5,088 nt of DNA from Candidatus Cloacimonadota bacterium. Its GTDB lineage: Bacteria; Cloacimonadota; Cloacimonadia; Cloacimonadales; JAIOQZ01. A program made the position numbers and the translations under genes. Under the pieces are notes generated by a model. That model made no database searches. It was not told the DNA's origin and saw only the letters and a program-made list of their open reading frames with translations. Location of the stretch: assembly GCA_021106755.1 (NCBI GenBank), contig JAIOTM010000113.1:1-5088 (forward strand), in the 5' to 3' direction. Below, piece by piece: positions 1 through 5,088 of this stretch (position 1 is the stretch's first letter; every line of letters starts with the position of its first letter).

Positions 1-201
1 GAGAGTATCAATTTTATCGAAGCGGAAACGGTTATGACTGGTGAAGATTTTGGTTTTCTGACAAGCAGATACCCCGGACTGCTTTTCTGGCTTGGAGCGG
101 GCAATAATTCCGGGCGACTTCATTCCGATAAGTTTTTACCTGATAGTCGGTGCATTGAAATTGGTGTAAAAGCGTTCGCGTCTCTGATTAATAAGAAATA
201 A
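1..201 (+). CDS. M20 family amidohydrolase/deacylase, C-terminal end (partial)
   Basis: Only the last 66 codons are in the window; the frame is open from base 1 to the TAA at 199-201. The visible protein has the typical end of peptidase family M20, subfamily D (amidohydrolases that remove acyl groups from amino acids, including N-acetyl-diaminopimelate deacetylase and hippurate or indole-acetyl-amino-acid hydrolases). The diagnostic pieces are MTGEDFGFL (visible residues 12-20), PGLLFWLGAG (25-34) and the RLHSDKF segment, in which His41 corresponds to the conserved C-terminal metal-ligand histidine of the family. These enzymes are normally cytoplasmic, use two metal ions and are about 380-400 residues long, so roughly five sixths is missing. 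The MTGEDFG and FWLG pieces are what I would expect of the diaminopimelate-deacetylase-like branch, but the substrate cannot be settled from this end. Butyrate kinase follows after 62 bases on the same strand, so cotranscription is possible. Confidence 0.8.
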   Translation, partial: ESINFIEAETVMTGEDFGFLTSRYPGLLFWLGAGNNSGRLHSDKFLPDSRCIEIGVKAFASLINKK

Positions 202-263
202 TTTGACCCCTGCTATGTATAAATCAATTTTGTAACAAAAATAAAAAAAATCGGAGGATATTA

Positions 264-1355
264 ATGACTTATCGCGCGTTAGCAATTAATCCAGGTTCTA
301 CTTCAACTAAAATTGCTGTTTTCGATGATGAGCAGGAAGTATTTACAAAAACGCTTCGGCATGATCCCGTTGAGTTAGAGAAATTTGGAGGGATTATTGA
401 GCAGTATGAATTTCGAAAAGAATTAGTGCTGGAAGCAATGAAAGAAAACAATGTTACACCCGAATCCTTAGACGCCTGTGTTGGCAGAGGTGGTTTGGTT
501 CGTGCTGTTGAAGGCGGTACTTATCCTGTATCAGAGAAAATGCTGGCAGATTTATCTGACCCGACAAAATGGGGACGGATTCACGCGTCAAATCTCGGTG
601 CCTTTATCGCCAGTTCGATTGCTGACGACATGGGAAAACCATCCTTCATTGTTGATCCGGTAACAGTAGATGAATTCGATGAGATTGCCAGAGTATCCGG
701 TATCCCTGAAATCCAGCGGCAGTCACTGTTTCACGCGTTGAATATTCGCTATACAGCTCGGCTTCTCGCCAAGCAGTTGAATATAGATTTTCATACAATG
801 AACATGATTGCGGTACACATGGGCGGTGGAATCTCCGTTTGCGCGGTAGAACAGGGCAGAGTTACCGATACAAATAACGCTCTTCTCGGCATGGGACCTT
901 TCTCTCCTCAAAGAGCAGGTGCGCTACCTATTGGTGACCTTTTAGACATGGCATTTTCCGGGAAATGGAGCAAGAAAGAATTGCAGAAGTATCTTAGCAA
1001 AAAAGCTGGCCTCATGGCTTATCTCGTTACTGATGATGGGGTCATGATTGAAAAAGAAATTGATAAAGTCAAGGCAGGACAAGACGGTGATGAGAAAGTA
1101 AAATTCTATCACGACGCGATGTGTTATCAGGTTGCCAAGGAAATGGGAGCTATGGCAACGGCACTTTGTGGTAAAGTTGACGCGATATTCCTTACAGGCG
1201 GCTTGGTCTATAATCCACATCTGCGGGAAGAATTGAAAAGAAGAACCGAATCCATTGCACCGCTTTATTTTTTCCCCGGCGAAAAAGAGATGGAAGCACT
1301 CACTCAGGGAGCTATTCGCGTACTCAAAGGCGAGGAAGAAGCTAAGGTCTATTAG
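264..1355 (+). CDS. buk: Butyrate kinase (or branched-chain fatty acid kinase)
   Basis: This is a cytoplasmic enzyme of the acetokinase/ASKHA fold that catalyses butyrate + ATP <=> butyryl phosphate + ADP. In fermenting bacteria it usually runs towards ATP as the last step of butyrate or branched-chain acid production, after phosphotransbutyrylase. Its 363 residues match the family's usual length of about 355-360. Both acetokinase signatures are visible: INPGSTSTK at residues 8-16 and MIAVHMGGGISVCAVEQG at 181-198. The typical butyrate-kinase segments GRGGLVRAVEGGTYPVS (74-90), GPFSPQRAGALPIGDL (211-226) and the nucleotide-site FLTGGLVYN (309-317) are also present. Acetate kinase is excluded by the shorter length and these segments. 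The ATG has a GGAGG at 253-257 with six bases between. No phosphotransbutyrylase gene is adjacent in the window, and a hairpin terminator follows. Whether butyrate, isobutyrate or isovalerate is preferred cannot be read from sequence. Confidence 0.95.
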   Translation: MTYRALAINPGSTSTKIAVFDDEQEVFTKTLRHDPVELEKFGGIIEQYEFRKELVLEAMKENNVTPESLDACVGRGGLVRAVEGGTYPVSEKMLADLSDPTKWGRIHASNLGAFIASSIADDMGKPSFIVDPVTVDEFDEIARVSGIPEIQRQSLFHALNIRYTARLLAKQLNIDFHTMNMIAVHMGGGISVCAVEQGRVTDTNNALLGMGPFSPQRAGALPIGDLLDMAFSGKWSKKELQKYLSKKAGLMAYLVTDDGVMIEKEIDKVKAGQDGDEKVKFYHDAMCYQVAKEMGAMATALCGKVDAIFLTGGLVYNPHLREELKRRTESIAPLYFFPGEKEMEALTQGAIRVLKGEEEAKVY

Positions 1356-1376
1356 CAAAACAGCATAGAATGATTT

Positions 1377-1409
1377 AACGGAGTGGAAAGAAATTCTCAC
1401 TCCGTTTTT
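1377..1409 (+). terminator. Intrinsic terminator after butyrate kinase
   Basis: A perfect 9-bp stem, AACGGAGTG (1377-1385) pairing with CACTCCGTT (1398-1406), encloses a 12-base loop. The 3' arm runs into five consecutive T (1405-1409). It begins 21 bases after the butyrate kinase stop codon. It separates that gene from the AraC-type regulator downstream. Confidence 0.85.
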
Positions 1410-1419
1410 CTTCCTGAAA

Positions 1420-1446
1420 ATTCAGAAACATTGACATTCCGAAACA
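1420..1446 (+). repeat. 11-base direct repeat flanking the -35 box of the AraC-type gene
   Basis: ATTCAGAAACA (1420-1430) and ATTCCGAAACA (1436-1446) match at 10 of 11 positions and lie 16 bases apart, about one and a half helical turns. The TTGACA box sits between them and shares one base with the second copy. A related element, TTCCTGAAAA (1411-1420), lies just upstream. AraC-family proteins commonly bind direct repeats near the -35 region, so these could be operator half-sites for the regulator's own promoter. That role is inferred from position only. Confidence 0.4.
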
Positions 1447-1458
1447 GGTATATAGGAT
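1431..1458 (+). promoter_or_regulatory. Probable sigma-70-type promoter of the AraC-type regulator
   Basis: A perfect TTGACA -35 box (1431-1436) is followed, after a 16-base spacer, by TAGGAT (1453-1458), which matches the TATAAT consensus at four of six positions. An overlapping TATAGGAT (1451-1458) gives some freedom in the exact -10. Initiation would fall near 1465, leaving a leader of about 20 bases before the start codon at 1486. The position directly after the butyrate kinase terminator supports a separate transcription unit. Confidence 0.6.
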
Positions 1459-1471
1459 AGCAAAAAAAGTC

Positions 1472-1488
1472 AAAGGCGGCAATAATTG
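1472..1488 (+). promoter_or_regulatory. Ribosome binding site and TTG start of the AraC-type regulator
   Basis: AAAGGCGG (1472-1479) is an imperfect Shine-Dalgarno sequence six bases before a TTG codon (1486-1488). An in-frame TAA (1483-1485) abuts this codon, so no start further upstream is possible. The next ATG in frame (1525) would remove the first helix of the DNA-binding domain. Both facts favour TTG as the true start. A weak binding site plus a TTG start suggests low translation. Confidence 0.65.
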
Positions 1489-2334
1489 GATTACCGACGC
1501 AGCATTCAATCGACACTCAACCTCATGGAAAATGGACTTACAAGGCGTATCAGTACAGATGAACTTGCTGACAGAGCCGGGCTTTCAATGTATCATTTTC
1601 ATCGGGTGTTTCTGCATATTACAGGCTATACACCAAAAGCTTACCTGCGTATGCGGCGATTAAGCGAAGTTGCCAGAGAAGTAACCTATACCGAGAAAAC
1701 ATTGAAATTGATAGCTGGTCGATATGGCTATGAATCTCAGCAGGTGTTTACGCGAACTTTTAAGAATGCATTTGGGATAACCCCCGGGAAAATGAGAAAA
1801 ACCAAACAGCCTTTTGCTTATCTGCAAGCGCTCAGATTGTTGGAAGGCACAAGCACAGGAGTAAAAATGAAGTCTGAGATTATCGAAAAACCAGGAATGA
1901 AGCTAATCGGAATGAGAATTACCACGACTATGAAAGAAAACGAAATACCTCAGTTGTGGGGACAGTTTACAACGCGCATGAAAGAACTTGAGGAGTATGA
2001 AGAAACAGATGTGGCTATCGGAGTCTGCCCTTACGTGAGCATGTACAAGGATTGTACACCTGAGACCCAATTCGACTATCTGGCGTGTCTTGTTGTCAAT
2101 TCAGCGGATAAAATCCCTGAAGGAATGGAATTTCTGGAGATTCCACCAATGAAATACGCTAAATTTATTCACAAAGGAGCTTTGGATACTTTGGGGAAAA
2201 CCTACAAAGCAATTTATAGTGAGGGGATGAAAGACTATGAACTCGCGGAAGCTGATCAGCTTGAGTGGTACGACGAACGCTTCAAGTGGGCTCAACCAGA
2301 TTCGGAGATGGATATTCTGATTCCCATAAAGTAA
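1486..2334 (+). CDS. AraC-family transcriptional regulator with GyrI-like ligand-binding domain
   Basis: This is a cytoplasmic DNA-binding regulator of 282 residues with two parts. The N-terminal AraC/XylS domain (about residues 4-106) has two helix-turn-helix motifs. The first is TDELADRAGLSMYHFHRVF (24-42). The second is LKLIAGRYGYESQQVFTRTF (73-92), followed by the family's typical FGITPGKMR ending. The C-terminal part (about 129-282) resembles the GyrI-like/AraC effector-binding domain found in Rob- and BmrR-type multidrug-responsive regulators, with FLEIPPMKYAKFIHKG (216-231) as the clearest segment. This order, DNA-binding domain first, is the Rob/SoxS-related arrangement and the length is normal for it. 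The start is TTG because an in-frame stop directly precedes it. It has its own promoter, and no divergent partner gene is present, so its targets are unknown. Ligand binding is inferred from the domain; drug or small amphipathic molecules are typical in the superfamily. Confidence 0.9.
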   Translation: MDYRRSIQSTLNLMENGLTRRISTDELADRAGLSMYHFHRVFLHITGYTPKAYLRMRRLSEVAREVTYTEKTLKLIAGRYGYESQQVFTRTFKNAFGITPGKMRKTKQPFAYLQALRLLEGTSTGVKMKSEIIEKPGMKLIGMRITTTMKENEIPQLWGQFTTRMKELEEYEETDVAIGVCPYVSMYKDCTPETQFDYLACLVVNSADKIPEGMEFLEIPPMKYAKFIHKGALDTLGKTYKAIYSEGMKDYELAEADQLEWYDERFKWAQPDSEMDILIPIK

Positions 2335-2349
2335 TATTAGAAATTTATC

Positions 2350-2385
2350 AAAAAGCGAGTGCTGACTTAGTCGGTACTCGCCTTT
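2350..2385. terminator. Hairpin terminator between the convergent transcription units
   Basis: GCGAGTGCTGAC (2355-2366) pairs with GTCGGTACTCGC (2370-2381) in a 12-bp stem with two G-T pairs around a three-base TTA loop. On the minus strand the stem is followed by five T (complement of 2350-2354), a proper intrinsic terminator for the cupin-transporter operon. On the plus strand it is followed only by CTTTAG, so termination of the AraC-type gene is probably weaker. The stem starts 20 bases after that gene's stop codon. Confidence 0.8.
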
Positions 2386-2400
2386 AGCCCACAAAGTGGA

Positions 2401-2739
2401 TTAAAGAATCCGTGTTTTGCTGATTGGTTTCGGAAGCTTCATAACCAGCACACGAACATCTTTCTCCGATTCGTTGTAGATGCTATGCACAATATCTTCA
2501 GGGCTTTCGATAATGTCATCCTGGTTAACTACCACTTTTTCGTCGCCAACCATGATAGTTGGGTTTCCCTCTAACACGTAAAACGCGACATCGACGGGAG
2601 TGATGTGTGGCTTCAGTCCTTCTCCCGCTTTAAGCAGCAGATGCATAATAACAGCCGGGTCTTTATCGTATAATTTGGTGGATTGGATTCCATGCGGGTT
2701 AGTGACGTTTTCCTGATTTCTATAGCTTTTAATCTTCAT
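2401..2739 (-). CDS. Small single-domain cupin protein
   Basis: This is a 112-residue protein with one cupin_2-type beta-barrel (about residues 35-102), with no signal peptide and presumably cytoplasmic. In cupin motif 1 (GEGLKPH then TPVDVAFYVLEG, residues 39-58) His45 is kept, but the second histidine is Thr47 and the glutamate position is Val51. In motif 2 (SPEDIVHSIYN, 79-89) Pro80, His85 and Asn89 are kept, while the usual glycine is Asp82. Two of the four usual metal ligands are therefore missing, which suggests an altered metal site or a sensing or binding role instead of enzyme activity. The PVDVAFYVLEG variant looks like a recognisable small-cupin subfamily of unknown function. The ATG has AAGGAG (complement of 2746-2751) six bases upstream. 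The gene lies 23 bases behind the outer-membrane protein gene and is the last of the operon, just before the terminator. No substrate can be assigned. Confidence 0.85.
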   Translation of the reverse strand: MKIKSYRNQENVTNPHGIQSTKLYDKDPAVIMHLLLKAGEGLKPHITPVDVAFYVLEGNPTIMVGDEKVVVNQDDIIESPEDIVHSIYNESEKDVRVLVMKLPKPISKTRIL

Positions 2740-2762
2740 TTGTAACTCCTTATGGCGTTATG

Positions 2763-3986
2763 TCAATTGCTGAATCTGAAATCATATCTGACTTTCATAA
2801 AAACCATATCGTTTTTGCTGTATTGTCCAAAATTACCTTCATCACCGACAAAGATATCAGTTCCAAGCAGAATATTGAAGCCATCCGAAATATCATAACT
2901 GAGCTTGGGTCTCAGTAGCATATCCTGTTTATTCAGCCCGAAATACGCAAAAAAACTCAATTCCAGTGTTTCCCTAAGAAAAGTTTTCGTGGCAAGGCAT
3001 GAAATTGTATTTGTAAATTCGTCATTACGAATTTCCTCATCATAATCTAAAATATATTCCTGAATAAACTGAAAACTGACATTAACATCAAACCAGTTAT
3101 GGTCGTAACCGATTAGATAATGAGCGTAATTTTTCTTGCTGATTCCATTATACAGTAGATTTTCCGAAGCGAACCTTTTATCGAAATAGAAGGCTCCTTC
3201 GCTACGCACCACAGCACCGCCAATTATTTTACTGAAGCTTGCTCCCGTAAGCGGTAATCTATGATGTTCCGGCATCAGCTTCAGCGTATTATCTAATTGA
3301 GGATAGATATACATCGCGGGATTATCATCCCACATATAAGCGGCAATTACTTCAAGGTCGATAGAACTTCCCATATAGGAATATTTGAAAGCAACTTCGC
3401 TGTTTGAAAGCTTATTTTCCACCTCCGCTTTCGAATAATCGAAGCTGACAGGCATGGGGAAGTCAGGGGAGGCAGGTGCCCAGATTGAGTTTGAAGCTGG
3501 TAAAATTGTCGCCTGAAAAGAAGGAATCCAAACTGCTTCGAAAGTAGAATTTCCCAGATAGTAATTCAGTTTAGCGGCATTGATTGCTATCCGTATTTCT
3601 TCAAAATCGGGCAGGATAAACTCCGAAAGATTACGAGGTGAAATAACATCAGTAATAAAAACACCATCCGCTTTACCCCAGATAATCTGTTGTTTACCGA
3701 GGCGCAAATCAAAATTGTCAAAAACGATATCGAAGTAGGCTTGCCGCAACGATACTTCCAACTCATCATCTAAACCATTGTAGTTGAATACAGGATTAAC
3801 CAGAAACGCACTGTTTCCCCTTCTGTAATCCAGTCTCCAGTCGAACGTATTCTGAAAAACAGCATACTCGGCTTCCTGGTCGGTAAGTACTCCGAAATAG
3901 GAACGAACAAATCCGACTTGATTATATCCTGCGTTTAGTATTATAGATAATGTCAATAGTAGAACTGCGAGTATCACACGTTTCAT
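2763..3986 (-). CDS. Outer-membrane beta-barrel protein, DUF1302-like, of an RND export operon
   Basis: This 407-residue protein has a signal peptide (MKR, then a hydrophobic stretch at about 4-18, with probable cleavage near Ala19-Gly20) and no lipobox cysteine. The rest shows alternating aromatic and polar residues in short strands typical of outer-membrane barrels, ending in KVRYDFRFSN. The most telling segment is LRLGKQQIIWGKADGVFITD (94-113), followed by VISPRNLSEFILPDFEEIRI (114-133). This layout (GKQ..WG..D, then D.I.PR...E, then PD.E..R) is what I know from DUF1302 family proteins, which are often encoded beside RND/MMPL exporters and LolA-like proteins. Here those two genes are directly upstream. 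Its ATG has AGGAGA (complement of 3993-3998) six bases upstream. The likely role is the outer-membrane end of the export route, as pore or acceptor. The family call rests on motif recall and not on a profile search; another barrel family is possible, but outer-membrane location is well supported. Confidence 0.75.
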   Translation of the reverse strand: MKRVILAVLLLTLSIILNAGYNQVGFVRSYFGVLTDQEAEYAVFQNTFDWRLDYRRGNSAFLVNPVFNYNGLDDELEVSLRQAYFDIVFDNFDLRLGKQQIIWGKADGVFITDVISPRNLSEFILPDFEEIRIAINAAKLNYYLGNSTFEAVWIPSFQATILPASNSIWAPASPDFPMPVSFDYSKAEVENKLSNSEVAFKYSYMGSSIDLEVIAAYMWDDNPAMYIYPQLDNTLKLMPEHHRLPLTGASFSKIIGGAVVRSEGAFYFDKRFASENLLYNGISKKNYAHYLIGYDHNWFDVNVSFQFIQEYILDYDEEIRNDEFTNTISCLATKTFLRETLELSFFAYFGLNKQDMLLRPKLSYDISDGFNILLGTDIFVGDEGNFGQYSKNDMVFMKVRYDFRFSN

Positions 3987-4015
3987 TTTTCGTCTCCTGT
4001 TTTTAGGAATTTGCT

Positions 4016-4789
4016 TTACAGCCCTCTTTTCATTATACGTTCAGAGAACCTGCTGTCTGAAATAGATGTGTTTATCTGAACGTTTGAAAGAACCATTCGC
4101 GTTTTGTGGTTGGATTGAACATTATGCATTTCGGAGTTGGTAATTACGTCAATTCCATTGATATTCCGCACTTCCTTTACATACAAGATTTTCAATAATT
4201 CACTATCCTCATCATAGAATTCTTTTTTCTTACCAATCCATTTATCTTTCTCAATCCAGGTAATTGTTCTGGAGTACATATATTCCTCTTCTTTCGGAAT
4301 ACTCTCGACTACATAGTACTCTTTTCCGTCGATATTCTCAAGGCGAAGCAGTTTGTGGGTGTCCTCGCCCGGTTGACGGTCTCCCATATCGTCATAGGTG
4401 AAATCAGAACCCATAAAGTAGTCGCTTTTGCTATCGCTGGAAATACGCTTTACTCTTTTCAGAGCTGGCAGATAAATCCACTGATCATCATCTTTTCCGT
4501 ATTCATCGTAGCTCCAGTTCATAAAGGAGGTATTATAGATATCCGCCGGGGAAACAAAGAACATTATCTTTTTTTCCATATCTCCGGAATCTTTCAAAAA
4601 CTGTTTAATTTCACGAACTCGTTTATCGCCGCGAGAGTTCTCTAATATCATGGATAAATCAGAGGTCTGATCCTTGCCGGAAGGGCGATTGTAAACATTC
4701 TCGATTATCTGTAATCCTGTAATTTCCTGTGCTGAAAGTAGTGTTCCCATAACTAACAATGCTGTAACAAATAGTGTTATTTTTCTCAT
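4016..4789 (-). CDS. Periplasmic LolA-like protein (outer membrane lipoprotein-sorting protein family)
   Basis: This 257-residue protein has a clear signal peptide (MRK, hydrophobic 4-18, cleavage after LLSA at residue 20), so the mature protein is periplasmic. It belongs to the uncharacterised LolA-like group usually annotated as outer membrane lipoprotein-sorting protein. Its hallmarks are SFMNWSYDEY (88-97), DDDQWIYLPALKRVKRIS (100-117) and KSDYFMGSDFTYDDM (121-135). These lie within a series of beta strands expected to form the open half-barrel that shields a lipid or lipoprotein acyl chain. It is not classical LolA, which is shorter (about 180-200 mature residues) and lacks these motifs. 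The gene lies 19 bases behind the RND transporter gene and 29 bases ahead of the outer-membrane barrel gene. This fits a shuttle between inner-membrane pump and outer membrane. The start has GGAGAGG (complement of 4794-4800) just upstream. The cargo is unknown. Confidence 0.85.
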   Translation of the reverse strand: MRKITLFVTALLVMGTLLSAQEITGLQIIENVYNRPSGKDQTSDLSMILENSRGDKRVREIKQFLKDSGDMEKKIMFFVSPADIYNTSFMNWSYDEYGKDDDQWIYLPALKRVKRISSDSKSDYFMGSDFTYDDMGDRQPGEDTHKLLRLENIDGKEYYVVESIPKEEEYMYSRTITWIEKDKWIGKKKEFYDEDSELLKILYVKEVRNINGIDVITNSEMHNVQSNHKTRMVLSNVQINTSISDSRFSERIMKRGL

Positions 4790-4808
4790 TTTTCCTCTCC
4801 AGTTAATG

Positions 4809-5088
4809 TTATTGTTTAGTTCCCTGTTTCTTCTTCCCGAAAAACAAATTCGTTTTATAGATAAGCAGATACATGATTGTAACAGTTCCCAGAAAACTGG
4901 TAAACATATTCAATGAAACCAATGCTCCGAGGCTTCTGTTGGGTGGAAATACCGAAAACAGCAACACCATAAATCCCGCAATCACAACTCCCGCGTTAAG
5001 GATTATCGCCCGACCTGAATGACGCATTGCACCCTTCATAGTTTTCTGTTTATCTCCGGTTGTAAGCGCGTATATTTTGTATCGTTCA
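4809..5088 (-). CDS. RND/MMPL family inner-membrane transporter, C-terminal end (partial)
   Basis: The last 92 codons are visible; the reading frame stays open to the right window edge, and the ATG at 5037-5039 is internal. Reading upstream of it gives ERYKIYALTTGDKQKT, which continues straight into the transporter sequence. The visible part holds the typical end of MMPL/HpnN-like RND proteins: a helix-loop segment HSGRAIILNAG, a membrane helix (GVVIAGFMVLLFSVFPP), a second one (about LGALVSLNMFTSFLG to IMYLLIY) and a short basic tail, FFGKKKQGTKQ. The run GRAI, GF.VLLFS.FPP.R and LGALVSL is characteristic of the last two helices of these pumps. Family members use the proton gradient to move lipids or other hydrophobic compounds out of the inner membrane and are usually 750-900 residues long. 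The substrate-determining periplasmic domains are outside the window. It is the first visible gene of the minus-strand operon, whose promoter must also lie beyond the edge. Confidence 0.85.
   Translation of the reverse strand, partial: ERYKIYALTTGDKQKTMKGAMRHSGRAIILNAGVVIAGFMVLLFSVFPPNRSLGALVSLNMFTSFLGTVTIMYLLIYKTNLFFGKKKQGTKQ

Noticed and set aside
202..225. Possible promoter for butyrate kinase (TTGACC at 203-208, TATAAA at 218-223)
   Set aside because: The two boxes are only 9 bases apart, far from the usual 16-18, and neither has a partner at correct spacing. A Bacteroidetes-type promoter does not fit either.
942..1400. Minus-strand open frame of 152 codons across the 3' half of butyrate kinase and its terminator
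   Set aside because: It lies almost entirely inside a well-supported gene on the other strand, has low-complexity Phe/Ser-rich composition without a recognisable domain, and would read through the terminator hairpin.
2101..2394. Minus-strand open frame of 97 codons under the end of the AraC-type gene
   Set aside because: It is a shadow of the GyrI-like domain coding sequence and begins inside the convergent terminator region; no motif supports it.
4355..4645. Plus-strand open frame of 96 codons inside the LolA-like gene
   Set aside because: It is antisense to a gene with a signal peptide and strong family motifs, and it shows no recognisable protein family of its own.
5037..5039. ATG as the start of a separate 76-residue membrane protein
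   Set aside because: The same frame stays open to the window edge and the residues upstream continue the transporter sequence, so this methionine is internal to a partial RND/MMPL gene.

Overview
The window reads as ordinary bacterial chromosome from a diderm (Gram-negative-type) organism with an anaerobic, fermentative metabolism. Evidence for an outer membrane is an outer-membrane barrel protein and a LolA-like periplasmic protein, both with signal peptides. Evidence for fermentation is a butyrate kinase. Base composition is moderately AT-rich and ribosome binding sites are clear AGGAG types. An uncultured anaerobe of the Cloacimonadota or a nearby phylum would fit, but that is a guess from gene content and not a placement.

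Left half, plus strand (1-2334). The window opens in the last 66 codons of an M20-family amidohydrolase. After 62 bases comes a complete butyrate kinase gene (264-1355), closed by a strong intrinsic terminator (1377-1409). A separate transcription unit follows: a promoter with a perfect TTGACA box, flanked by an 11-base direct repeat, drives an AraC-type regulator with a C-terminal GyrI-like ligand-binding domain (1486-2334). This gene starts with TTG directly behind an in-frame stop.

Middle (2335-2400). The two gene groups converge on one hairpin that is better placed to terminate the minus-strand unit than the plus-strand one.

Right half, minus strand (2401-5088, read right to left). Four genes lie 19-29 bases apart and look like one operon: the C-terminal end of an RND/MMPL-type inner-membrane transporter (cut by the window edge), a periplasmic LolA-like protein, a DUF1302-like outer-membrane beta-barrel protein and a small cupin. 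The first three cover inner membrane, periplasm and outer membrane. They suggest a trans-envelope route for a lipid or other hydrophobic molecule, but the substrate cannot be read from this window. This operon is the most interesting content here. There is no RNA gene, mobile element or CRISPR array that I can support, and no gene-free stretch exceeds about 130 bases.
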